The notes beneath the pieces are model-generated. The model did not search any database. It was not told the DNA's origin and worked only from the letters and a program-made list of their open reading frames with translations. This document shows positions 16,618 to 25,042 of a stretch of DNA of 64,000 bases, piece by piece. Numbering within the stretch: position 1 is the first letter of the stretch; the number at the start of each line of letters is the position of its first letter. The translations under genes were made by a program, and so were the position numbers. Source of the DNA: Sulfitobacter sp. M05 (GTDB lineage: Bacteria > Pseudomonadota > Alphaproteobacteria > Rhodobacterales > Rhodobacteraceae). The DNA is taken from the NCBI RefSeq assembly GCF_029285175.1, contig NZ_JABEDH010000002.1, forward strand, positions 372,001 to 436,000, written 5' to 3'.

Positions 16618-19600
16618 TCAACCGCTGCTGACCCCTCTTGCAGTGGCTTTGAAAATCGCCGCCTCGCGCGCCTTCAGACAGTTTCGCACAGTGTCACCAT
16701 GGGCACCGCTGTTCCAACGCAGCTCGGGGAAGATCGCGAACAACTCTTCACGGCTTTCTTCTGACAACACGTCCAGCCCCGTGTCATTCGCATAAAAGCT
16801 CTCGGACGCCTGCCCATCCGCGTAGACGATTTCATGCTGTTCGAACATGATATGGATATATGTGACCGCATCACAGTATTGCTGCCGTACCGTTGTTCCG
16901 TTGACAAGGAACTTGGCAGGGATCAGGACTTCGGGTTCGCCAAAGAATAGCTCAGCCTCATATCCGGCCAGCAGTACCCTGTGCTGCGGCGAAACAAGTA
17001 GCGGCCGCTTGGCACCATTCAAGACACCTTTTTCCAAGTAGATCGGCGCAAGCCTGCCATTGCCCGACACCCGCCGCTGGCCAATCCATTTGATTGGCTG
17101 GAATCCGTTATCCTCGGTCAGTACCATATCTCCGATCTCAAGCGTTTCGATAGGGCGATACCCCGCTTGCGTCAGGATATTGGTCCCTGCGGTGAAACAG
17201 ACCACACCGGTGTTTTCCCTCGTCAGACCGGAACTGTCGGCAGTGACCCCTTGCAGAACAAGAGACCCGCTTCCGAATTGGGTGTTATCCGAGTAATCCG
17301 CCGTGTTCGACTGGTTCAGAATTCCGTCGTCTGCCTGATCCGCATAAAGCTCAGAAATATGGTCATAATACCCCGACAGATCAACAAAATCATTATTGGA
17401 GTCATCACCGTCATCCAGTGTCCCGGTGGCCCCAAAGTTCAGGTCGGAAATGGTGTCGTTGCCGCCGCCATAGGTAAAGACATCATTGCCTTCGCCACCG
17501 GTCAAACTGTCGTCACCATCCCCGCCGTCGATCGTATCATTGCCAGAGCCACCGATAATCGTGTCGGACCCGGCACCACCCGTAATCACATCGTCATCAC
17601 CTCCGCCGTCTAGCAGGTCATCCCCCGCACCGCCGGAAATCGTGTCGTCGTCATCCTGACCGTAAATCGTATCATCGCCGCCATCCCCACTCAACAGGTC
17701 GGCGTTGTTCGCTGGGGCCTGATCTGACCCGTCATTTGCCAGGTCATAAGGTGTGTAATACGGGTAGTCGGGGCTGTCAGGCGACACATCACCATAGATA
17801 AGATCACCGTCCGCACCGCCGGAAATCGTGTCGTTCCCTTCGTTCCCCTCAAGTGAATCCACCCCGGCGCCACCAGAGATGGAATCATCATCAAAGCCGC
17901 CGTCCACTGTATCAGCGCCTGTCCCTGCGATAATGACATCATCATCATCTCCGGTCCGTATCCGGTCATTGCCGTCGCCGCCGTCCACAGTATCACGGTC
18001 GTTATTGGGGTCCGTATCCGCGTCATAGTTCAACACCGGATTGGATGCATCGAAATAGCCTTCATCGGGTCGGCCCGTGCCGACACTCGTGCGGGTATTA
18101 ATGTCATCATCGCCTTCACCACCGAAGACACTGTCATTTCCTTCGAACCCGATAATCGTGTCATTACCGGTACCACCGTCAATCGTGTCATCGCCGGCAC
18201 CGGCCTCGATCAGATCGTCGCCACCAAAGCCCTGAATTGAATCGTCGTTCGATCCATCAGAGTGGTCCAGATTGTCGATCCGGTCGCCTTCCGGATCACC
18301 CACATAGTCCGTGTCAATCGTATCGTTGCCGGCGGTGCCTTCAACAATGTGGTCCGGCGTCAGATCCGTCGCAGGCAGGACAAGGCTCTCGATCTCGGAA
18401 AAGTTGACCGTGACCCAATTGCCATCATCGTTCACCAGTTCGACACTGCCGGATGTGCTGTCGCCATCGGCGTCAGTAGTCTGGACAAGATTTCGAAAAC
18501 CGCTCCAACCGTTCAGGCGCAGCGTGTCACTGTCCACACCGGTGGTATCACCATCGACAGTCACCACGGCACCATCCGCATAGTCCGGCGCGATGATGTC
18601 TATCAGGTCGGCATCTTCTCCCGCGAGAACAGTGTCATCGCCCCCCGTCAGCTGGATGTAATCACCCCCACTGCCGCCGTCGATATTGTCATCGCCGCTG
18701 CCACCATAAATGGCATCAACCCCATCACCGCCCGAAATCGTGTCAGACCCGTCGCCGCCCCAAATGCTATCGTCGCCCGTGCCACCACCAAGGCTGTCGT
18801 CGCCAGCATCGCCGCTTATGTTGTCGTTATCCGCGCCCCCGAGGACGGTGTCATTGCCGTCTCCGGCATTAAAATCGTCATTTCCTGCGCCACCGATCAG
18901 AGAGTCATCCCCATCTGCACCGCTGATGAAGTCGTTGCCAGCGCCACCGTCCAGCGTATCCGCCCCGGCCCCGCCATAGATCAAATCCCTGTCAGCCCCG
19001 CCAAAGACCACATCATCACCGTCGCCGCCATAGATCACATCGCTGCCATCGCCGGCATAAACCGTGTCATTGTCCAGTCCGGCTTGCACCGTATCGTCTC
19101 CGTCGCCGGCTTCGATACGGTCGGCGTTTGTGCCGGTTGCGTTGTCATTTGCATCAACCCGATCGCCTTCGGGGTCACCAACATAGCCAGTGCCGATCAT
19201 GTCATCGCCCGAGGTGCCCTCGACGATGTAATCAGGCCCTACAACCGGTGCCGGAATGCCAATGCTCTCCAGCTCGGCGGTGCTGTCGACCTGCGATGCA
19301 AGGACCCCCACAAGCGTGATGGATTCCCCACCTGGGAAAGTCAGGATCGCATCTCCTGTGCCGTCACCATTTGTGTCGCTAACCACGACATCATCCGTGG
19401 TAACCGGCGTTGTGCCGCCGTCACTTGTCATGCTGGACACATCCAGTTGATCGTTTGTGCTGCCGTCACCACTGTCCGTCAGATCAAAGGCTTGCACCCG
19501 ATCCGCGCCTGAACCGTCCGCCAGCACAATAGTATCGCGTCCGCCGCCCAGAACGATGTTTTCGATTTCCATGAAATTGGCGGTATCCGTGCCATCACTG

Positions 19601-21924
19601 ACCGTACCGCTTTCGGCATTGGCATCGCGCAGATCAACGGTTGTCGCCGTAGTGACAAGGCTGAGGTCCAGCGTGTCCCCAACATCTTCGTCTAGATTGC
19701 TGCCGTCGATGGTGTCTGCGCCAAAGTTGTCCTCAAGGAAAAACGTGTCGTCATCACCGGAGCCGAACAGTTGGTCGTTGCCGGTACCGCCATAGATCAG
19801 GTCATCGCCGCCCTGCCCGTCAAGGCTGTCGTTGCCCGCGCCACCATAAATCGTGTCAGAGCTGATTGAATAACCACCCACGACGGTATCGTCGCCGTCG
19901 CCCGCATAGACCAGATCGCTGTCGTTATCGGCATCAATGAAATCATTGCCCGCGCCACCTTCGATGGTGTCATTGCCGTACCAGCCTTCCAGCCAGTCAT
20001 TGCCGTCCCCCCCGCGTATCAGATCGTCTTCGTAGCCGCCGTTCAGGAAGTCGTCGCCGTCACCGCCATCCAGCGTATCATTGCCGTCCTGCCCCCACAG
20101 CGTATCATTACCCACGCCACCAGTCAGCTGATCGTTGCCTGTGCCACCATCCAGACTGTCGGCACCTTCACCACCCAACAGGGTATCCGCACCGCTTTCG
20201 CCAAACAGAGAGTCATCGCCTGCGCCGCCCGACACATTGTCATCACCGGTTTCGGCATAGACGATATCATCACCAGTGCCCGCATCGACCGTATCATCAC
20301 CAACACCCGCGCTGACGGTGTCATCCCCGCCGCCGGCGTGAATGCTGTCATCGTTTGACCCGTCAGAGTGGTCGTTGTTATCGACCTGATCACCATCGGG
20401 ATCCCCGCCATATCCGGCGTTGATCAACTCTCCCGCTTCGGTGCCTTCAACGATGTAATCAAGCACCGCAGGCTGCGGAATACCAATGGCGGCCAGCTGT
20501 GCTTCGCTTGAGATTTCGGAAACATTTACACCGCGCAGCGTGATGCTTTCACCATTGGGAAAGGTCAGGATGGCATCTCCTGTGCCGTCGCCATTGGTGT
20601 CACTGACCACCACCACATCAGTGGTCACGGGCACGCCGCTGCCGTCTGTCAGGGCGGTGACATCCACCCGGTCGTTGCCAGCATAGGTGCCACCACCAAG
20701 GTCGGTGGGCACCTCAAAGTTTTCGATCAGATCGTTGCCGAAAGAGTTGTTCAGAACCAGCGTGTCATTTTCGCCGTCTGTGGCGGATTGATCCTGCGTC
20801 CGCCCCATGGAAATGATATCGTTGCCACCGCCGCCAGTGATCGTATCCGCGCCTTCACCGCCATCCAGAATCTGCTGGATATTCGAGGCATCGGCATTGA
20901 TCACATCGTCGCCTTGACCGCCCCTTATGTTCTCAATCTCGGAAAACGTCACGGTGCCGGTTCCGTCTGTCATCGTGCCGGCTTCGTTGCCGGTGAAGAC
21001 CACGGTCAGATCATCAACCGACTGGCGCGCGTCCAGCTTGTCACCGCTGTTGGTGGCGGTGGTATCGTTCAGCTCGCCGCCGACAACCGTGTCATCGCCG
21101 GTGATGGTCGTGTATTCAAAACTGTCGCGGCCCTCGCCGCCTTGGGCAAGGTCATCACCCGCGCTGTCAATGATCCTGTCGTCACCGTCACCTGCAAGGA
21201 TGGTATCATCCCCCGCCCCGGCGTTGATTGTATCGTCACCGGCCCCAGCTTCGATACTGTCATTGTTGTTTCCCGCAGCGTTGTCGTTGTCATCAACCCT
21301 GTCACCCTCGGGGTCGTCCACATATGCCCCGTCAATCAGATCGTCACCGCCGGTCCCTTCGACAATGTAATCCGGCGCAACCGGCACCGTGAATGAAAAG
21401 TCGCTCAGGCCGGCACCGCCGGTCTGGGTGCCATCAGGGCCGACTTCAAACGTCACGTCCAGCACGGAAACCTTGTGTCCGGTTATGTTAATGCCAATGT
21501 TTTCAGGTGTGGAATTATCCGCCTCGATGACGACAAACCCGTTCGCATCCGTAGACACCGTCACGTCGGTCACACCGGTCAGCCCTGCAATGATATCAGC
21601 AGCAGGAATAAGAACGCCATTCTCGTCATAGATGGCGAGGGTGAATTGATCATCATAGGTCGTCCCGGAAGAGCTGACGTGCTCAAGCGTAAAGGACAGA
21701 TCCTCGACCGGATTGGTGAAAGCGTAATTGGCATTGATCGGTTCGGTGATGAAAGCCGCACCAAACGAGGAAACGCCGGTGTTGTTTGCTGTGGTGTCCC
21801 ATCCGTTCGCGGTGAAACTGGCGTTGACCGTGGTGCTGTTTGCCCCTTCGGAGATAACGGTCGATCCGTTTTCTGCATATCCGGAGCCGCTGTTGATCCA
21901 AACCGCATTATCAAGAATAGCCAT
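16618..21924 (-). CDS. Large RTX-type calcium-binding protein with C-terminal Hint domain
   Basis: A 1768-residue acidic protein. Residues 1 to about 180 form a beta-rich N-terminal domain of unknown type. Then come four successive blocks, each opening with a DYIVEGT/DHIVEGT motif and a DPEGDRVD-type segment (starting near residues 184, 488, 898 and 1191), followed by runs of GGxGxDxxx nonapeptides that bind calcium. A Hint (hedgehog/intein) domain begins with CFTAGTNILT at about residue 1576 and includes SPQHRVLL. Secretion by a type I system after calcium folding is expected, but no transporter gene is near. The ATG at 21924 has GAGGG eight bases upstream; an ATG 14 codons earlier lacks one. 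Function (adhesin, S-layer-like, or processed exoprotein) is not determined. Confidence 0.88.
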   Translation of the reverse strand: MAILDNAVWINSGSGYAENGSTVISEGANSTTVNASFTANGWDTTANNTGVSSFGAAFITEPINANYAFTNPVEDLSFTLEHVSSSGTTYDDQFTLAIYDENGVLIPAADIIAGLTGVTDVTVSTDANGFVVIEADNSTPENIGINITGHKVSVLDVTFEVGPDGTQTGGAGLSDFSFTVPVAPDYIVEGTGGDDLIDGAYVDDPEGDRVDDNDNAAGNNNDSIEAGAGDDTINAGAGDDTILAGDGDDRIIDSAGDDLAQGGEGRDSFEYTTITGDDTVVGGELNDTTATNSGDKLDARQSVDDLTVVFTGNEAGTMTDGTGTVTFSEIENIRGGQGDDVINADASNIQQILDGGEGADTITGGGGNDIISMGRTQDQSATDGENDTLVLNNSFGNDLIENFEVPTDLGGGTYAGNDRVDVTALTDGSGVPVTTDVVVVSDTNGDGTGDAILTFPNGESITLRGVNVSEISSEAQLAAIGIPQPAVLDYIVEGTEAGELINAGYGGDPDGDQVDNNDHSDGSNDDSIHAGGGDDTVSAGVGDDTVDAGTGDDIVYAETGDDNVSGGAGDDSLFGESGADTLLGGEGADSLDGGTGNDQLTGGVGNDTLWGQDGNDTLDGGDGDDFLNGGYEDDLIRGGDGNDWLEGWYGNDTIEGGAGNDFIDADNDSDLVYAGDGDDTVVGGYSISSDTIYGGAGNDSLDGQGGDDLIYGGTGNDQLFGSGDDDTFFLEDNFGADTIDGSNLDEDVGDTLDLSLVTTATTVDLRDANAESGTVSDGTDTANFMEIENIVLGGGRDTIVLADGSGADRVQAFDLTDSGDGSTNDQLDVSSMTSDGGTTPVTTDDVVVSDTNGDGTGDAILTFPGGESITLVGVLASQVDSTAELESIGIPAPVVGPDYIVEGTSGDDMIGTGYVGDPEGDRVDANDNATGTNADRIEAGDGDDTVQAGLDNDTVYAGDGSDVIYGGDGDDVVFGGADRDLIYGGAGADTLDGGAGNDFISGADGDDSLIGGAGNDDFNAGDGNDTVLGGADNDNISGDAGDDSLGGGTGDDSIWGGDGSDTISGGDGVDAIYGGSGDDNIDGGSGGDYIQLTGGDDTVLAGEDADLIDIIAPDYADGAVVTVDGDTTGVDSDTLRLNGWSGFRNLVQTTDADGDSTSGSVELVNDDGNWVTVNFSEIESLVLPATDLTPDHIVEGTAGNDTIDTDYVGDPEGDRIDNLDHSDGSNDDSIQGFGGDDLIEAGAGDDTIDGGTGNDTIIGFEGNDSVFGGEGDDDINTRTSVGTGRPDEGYFDASNPVLNYDADTDPNNDRDTVDGGDGNDRIRTGDDDDVIIAGTGADTVDGGFDDDSISGGAGVDSLEGNEGNDTISGGADGDLIYGDVSPDSPDYPYYTPYDLANDGSDQAPANNADLLSGDGGDDTIYGQDDDDTISGGAGDDLLDGGGDDDVITGGAGSDTIIGGSGNDTIDGGDGDDSLTGGEGNDVFTYGGGNDTISDLNFGATGTLDDGDDSNNDFVDLSGYYDHISELYADQADDGILNQSNTADYSDNTQFGSGSLVLQGVTADSSGLTRENTGVVCFTAGTNILTQAGYRPIETLEIGDMVLTEDNGFQPIKWIGQRRVSGNGRLAPIYLEKGVLNGAKRPLLVSPQHRVLLAGYEAELFFGEPEVLIPAKFLVNGTTVRQQYCDAVTYIHIMFEQHEIVYADGQASESFYANDTGLDVLSEESREELFAIFPELRWNSGAHGDTVRNCLKAREAAIFKATARGVSSG

Positions 21925-22260
21925 AACACAAACCCTCTTTCGACACGCCGAAAGCCAAAAATCCACAACCTTCCCGGCCCTAACCCACGCAAACGGAGCC
22001 GGACGGAAATCATCAGTTACGGCAGGTTAAATCCGATCTTCTTGTTCCAAACGGGGCAGAACTGGGGTCGAAACAGGGTTTTCAGAACGTCCAAACACCT
22101 TACTCCAACTGAAAAGGCCAAGGAGAAAGGCGCGCTGCTTGCCGAAGGCAAACCACTGGGGCAGTGTAGCGGACATGACCAATGCTGCACCTTCACGCCC
22201 TTTGTGCCGCCGAACCGGCCACAGAACACACCCGTTCATCTTATTGCGTGCGAAGCGCTA
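21925..22260. other. Divergent intergenic region, no gene seen
   Basis: This 336-bp spacer separates the RTX gene (minus) from the flavoprotein gene (plus) and must hold both promoters. No conserved RNA, repeat or credible small gene was found in it. Confidence 0.5.
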
Positions 22261-22848
22261 ATGCATGTCCTGACAATCCTTGATCACCCCAACCCGGCCT
22301 CGTTCAGCGCCGCAATAGCCCAACGGTTTATCGCTGGCGCAGAAGCGGCAGGGCATAGCACTGAACTGGCCGATCTGAATGCCGAAGGCTTTGATCCACG
22401 CTGGCGCATGGCAGATATCGAAGGCGACGACAGCGGCGCGGTTCCGCCGGATGTCCTGCGCGAACAGACACGGATTGCACGTGCGGATGCCGTTTGCTTT
22501 GTCTTTCCGTTGTTTTGGTGGGGCATGCCGGCGATGACCAAAGGGTGGGTTGATCGTGTCTGGTCATGGGGCTGGGCCTATGACCAACTGGATGATCCCG
22601 AGGTATCGCTGCAACGCCCGCGCACCGGCTTACTTCTGGTTCCGGCCGGTGCCCGCTCTGATGAAATGGAAGACAAAGGGTATCTCGCGGCACTTGAAAC
22701 CGCGTGGATGGCGGGCACCTTTGGGTATTTCGGATTCGTCCGACGAGACCTTAAAGTGCTGAACGGCTCCAAAGGTTCCGCCGCGCGACGGGATCGTCTG
22801 CTGGACACCGCCTATCAGTCAGGGTTCACTTTGGCCGGGCCTGTCTGA
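22261..22848 (+). CDS. NAD(P)H dehydrogenase (quinone)-like flavoprotein
   Basis: A 195-residue protein of the flavodoxin-2 (NQO/MdaB/KefF) family, which reduces quinones or similar acceptors by two electrons with FMN or FAD. The start MHVLTILDHPNPASFSAAIA is the phosphate-binding loop of this family, followed by FVFPLFWWGMPAMTKGWVDRV, a characteristic flavin-contact segment. The ATG at 22261 begins the conserved domain; longer frames upstream do not resemble protein. Substrate is unknown. The downstream gene is convergent, and the two share a terminator hairpin. Confidence 0.85.
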   Translation: MHVLTILDHPNPASFSAAIAQRFIAGAEAAGHSTELADLNAEGFDPRWRMADIEGDDSGAVPPDVLREQTRIARADAVCFVFPLFWWGMPAMTKGWVDRVWSWGWAYDQLDDPEVSLQRPRTGLLLVPAGARSDEMEDKGYLAALETAWMAGTFGYFGFVRRDLKVLNGSKGSAARRDRLLDTAYQSGFTLAGPV

Positions 22849-22865
22849 AGACCAACCCGGCCAAA
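22830..22865. terminator. Shared hairpin between convergent flavoprotein and ABC-F genes
   Basis: TTTGGCCGGG (22830-22839) and CCCGGCCAAA (22856-22865) pair perfectly over 10 bp. The left arm lies inside the last codons of the flavoprotein gene. The symmetrical position suggests a bidirectional terminator, but no long T-run follows. Confidence 0.5.
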
Positions 22866-22867
22866 TG

Positions 22868-24382
22868 TCAGCCCGCCATTTCGCCAGCCAGAAAGGCCTC
22901 GGGATCGTCCACCTCGATCAACCGCTTGCGCTCGATCTGCCAAAACCGGTTGCCCACATTGCGCAGAAAACTGCGGTCGTGGCTGACCAGTAAACACGAG
23001 GCACCGTGACTGGTCAGCTCTTCCTCAAGCGCCTCTTGCCCTTCGATATCCAGGTGGTTGGTGGGTTCGTCCAGCAGGTAGAAGTTGGGATGTTGCAACC
23101 GCAGCACCAACATCGCCAACCGTGACTTTTGCCCGCCCGACAAAGCCCCGATCCTTGTATCTTGCATTTGAATATCAACCCCGGCCCCGGCCAATAAACC
23201 ACGCGCACGTTGATCACCGATGTCGAATTGTCCCGCCACCGCCGTCATCGGGGTATCGGCATCCTCAAGCTGGCTGAGGTGCTGATCGGAATATCCAAGG
23301 GCCACGCTGGGCGCGCATTTGATCGGGGTTTCCTGCCCCATCAAAGCGCGATGGATCATTTTGATCAGCTGCGTCTTGCCGGTCCCATTGGTGCCCAGCA
23401 GGACGATCCGATCGCCTTGGGTGATCCACTTGGTGCCGGTCGTGTACAGGGCCCGCCCGTCAGGCGTGGCTACGGGCACATCCGCCAGCGTCACCAGCGC
23501 CTTGGCATGTGTCCCACTGTTGGAAAGCTTGATGTCACCCGCCCCCTTTTCCTGATGCGCAGGCCGCGCGGCGGCTTCGATTTTTGCAGCGCGTTCGCTT
23601 AACTGCTTGGTCTTGGTGATCAGCAGGTCAGAGCCAGAATTGATCCCGATGTTCTTGAGCTTGGCTGCCTGCCTGCGCAGTTGGCTGGCCTTGTTCAGGT
23701 CATTGGCGAACCGGCGTTCATCATCTGCGTCCGCCTCGTCCAGCGCTTGCCGCGCTTTGCTGAAGGGCAAGGGAAAGGCGCGGCTGCCCCCTGCGCGCAG
23801 AAACAGCGTTCGGTTGGTGGTCGCGTCGAGAAACGCTCGGTCATGGCTGATGGTCACCACTGGAACGTCACGCGGCAGCGCCTCCAGCCAGTTCTGCAAC
23901 AGGGCAATGCGGTGCAGATCAAGGTGGTTGGTCGGCTCATCAAGCAGCAGGATATCCGGTTCCGTGACCCATGCCGCCGCCAGCAGCGCCGTGCGCTGCC
24001 ACCCACCGCTAAGATCTTTCAAAGGTTTCTGGTGCAGATCAACAGGCACGCTCAGATCGTCCAGCACCACATCCACCCGCCAGCTTTCGTAATCTGCCTG
24101 TTCCTGTGGCAACCCTGACAGGACGAAATCATAAAGCGTTTGCGTCAGGGCTTTGGTCGGCACATTCTGTTCGACATGGCCAATCCGCAAACCACGGGCG
24201 CGGGTGATCTCTCCTGTGGTCTGCTCAAAACAGCCGGCCAAACAGGCCAGCAGGGTGGATTTACCGCGCCCGTTTGCAGCAACAAGGCCGATGCGGTCGC
24301 CTTTGGAAATGGTAAATGAAAGCCCGGCAAACAGCGGTTTGCCCAGGGTGACCCCGAGGGATTGGATATTGATGATGTTCAT
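22868..24382 (-). CDS. ABC-F family ATP-binding protein
   Basis: A 504-residue soluble protein with two ABC ATPase domains and no membrane segment. Domain 1 has Walker A GRGKSTLL, signature LSGGWQR and Walker B ILLLDEPTNHLD. Domain 2 has Walker A GTNGTGKTQL, signature LSGGQKSRL and a second LLDEPTNHLD. A charged helical linker of about 80-90 residues separates them. ABC-F proteins act on the ribosome, either as translation factors (EttA, Uup) or by protecting it from antibiotics. Which applies is not clear, but the structured leader upstream, with a short reading frame, resembles the induction leaders of resistance-type members. Confidence 0.9.
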   Translation of the reverse strand: MNIINIQSLGVTLGKPLFAGLSFTISKGDRIGLVAANGRGKSTLLACLAGCFEQTTGEITRARGLRIGHVEQNVPTKALTQTLYDFVLSGLPQEQADYESWRVDVVLDDLSVPVDLHQKPLKDLSGGWQRTALLAAAWVTEPDILLLDEPTNHLDLHRIALLQNWLEALPRDVPVVTISHDRAFLDATTNRTLFLRAGGSRAFPLPFSKARQALDEADADDERRFANDLNKASQLRRQAAKLKNIGINSGSDLLITKTKQLSERAAKIEAAARPAHQEKGAGDIKLSNSGTHAKALVTLADVPVATPDGRALYTTGTKWITQGDRIVLLGTNGTGKTQLIKMIHRALMGQETPIKCAPSVALGYSDQHLSQLEDADTPMTAVAGQFDIGDQRARGLLAGAGVDIQMQDTRIGALSGGQKSRLAMLVLRLQHPNFYLLDEPTNHLDIEGQEALEEELTSHGASCLLVSHDRSFLRNVGNRFWQIERKRLIEVDDPEAFLAGEMAG

Positions 24383-24407
24383 TCTGGTCTCTGCACATTC
24401 GAGATTG

Positions 24408-24472
24408 GCCGCAGGCAGCGGCAGGAAGGGCAGACCGGAAAGTGGTCAGCCCTGCAAACGGATTTGCAGGGC
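24408..24472 (-). promoter_or_regulatory. Attenuator-like hairpin set in the ABC-F leader
   Basis: In the minus-strand transcript, hairpin 1 pairs GCCCTGCAAA with TTTGCAGGGC (10 bp, 4-base loop, 24449-24472). Hairpin 2 pairs AGGGCtGACC with GGTCtGCCCT (nine pairs plus one mismatch, 24427-24453). The 3' arm of hairpin 1 overlaps the 5' arm of hairpin 2, so they exclude each other. A third small hairpin, GCCGC/GCGGC (24408-24422), precedes the ABC-F start. No U-run follows, so control at translation or by Rho is more likely than intrinsic termination. Confidence 0.6.
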
Positions 24473-24511
24473 AGGACGGGGACCGTGCTGAAGTCGGCGG
24501 ATGATACGCAT
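24446..24511 (-). CDS. Putative leader peptide of the ABC-F gene (21 residues)
   Basis: A short frame starting MRIIRRLQHGPRPALQ with GGAGGG 12 bases upstream; an in-frame ATG at 24538 would add nine residues. Its last ten codons run through the whole of hairpin 1, and the stop codon lies in the 5' arm of hairpin 2. A ribosome moving along or stalling in it would therefore decide which hairpin forms. Arg-rich and HGPRP stretches could be stall-prone. I know of no confirmed homologue. The case rests on placement and coupling, not on similarity. Confidence 0.5.
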   Translation of the reverse strand: MRIIRRLQHGPRPALQIRLQG

Positions 24512-24556
24512 GTTCAGCTTGTGCCCTCCGTTGTTCATATGTGACCGTTGTGCCCG

Positions 24557-24585
24557 AAGTTAGGCAGCTGGCGTAAATTGGTCAA
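24557..24585 (-). promoter_or_regulatory. Sigma-70-type promoter of the ABC-F gene
   Basis: On the minus strand TTGACC (24585-24580), a 17-base spacer and TAACTT (24562-24557) form a good sigma-70 promoter just after the uspA stop. Transcription would start near 24550 and produce a leader of about 165 bases before the ABC-F ATG at 24382. Confidence 0.6.
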
Positions 24586-24604
24586 GCTTAATGCACCCCG
24601 TCTG

Positions 24605-25042
24605 TCAGGACGGGCGCACCACATAGACCGAGCAACTGGCATGGCGCACCACCCGCGCCGCATTCGGCCCCAACAAATAGTCCGACAATTCTGCTTTCTG
24701 CGCGCCCACAACAATCAAGGCGGCATCAATCTTTTTAGCAAGCTTCAGGACTTCTTCATAGGCCCGACCGGTGGCAATCACATGTCGAACCTTGGCATTC
24801 TGATCCGCGTCCAACGCCTTGGTGATCAGCGCATGCAATTGCTTTTTGGCCTCTTCCTCCAACTGTTCGTGATGGTCCTTGCTAAAGAAGGTACCTACCG
24901 AACTCATCCCGAAATCCGGCACCACAGCGATCACATCAAGCTGGGCACCATCGAGTGCCGCCAGCTGTGCGGCCCGGCGGATCACCGGCAGGTCCTCTTC
25001 CCCATGGCTGACGTCGACAGCGCATAAAACCGAAGTATTCAT
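24605..25042 (-). CDS. Universal stress protein (UspA family) linked to the TRAP transporter
   Basis: A 145-residue single-domain UspA protein (VLCAVDVSHGEEDLP at the start, ALIVVGAQKAELSDYLLG near the end). The ATP-binding signature G-x2-G-x9-G-S/T is not intact: the region reads GAQKAELSDYLLGPNA, so nucleotide binding is doubtful or altered. UspA proteins fused to or next to TRAP permeases, such as TeaD with TeaABC, tune transporter activity. This gene overlaps the TRAP permease stop by ATGA and has AGGAG eight bases before its ATG, so co-translation is likely. Confidence 0.88.
   Translation of the reverse strand: MNTSVLCAVDVSHGEEDLPVIRRAAQLAALDGAQLDVIAVVPDFGMSSVGTFFSKDHHEQLEEEAKKQLHALITKALDADQNAKVRHVIATGRAYEEVLKLAKKIDAALIVVGAQKAELSDYLLGPNAARVVRHASCSVYVVRPS

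Noticed and set aside
16618..21924. Many long reading frames on the plus strand and other minus frames across the RTX gene.
   Set aside because: They arise from the repetitive GGxGxD-coding sequence; their translations are low-complexity and show no family features.
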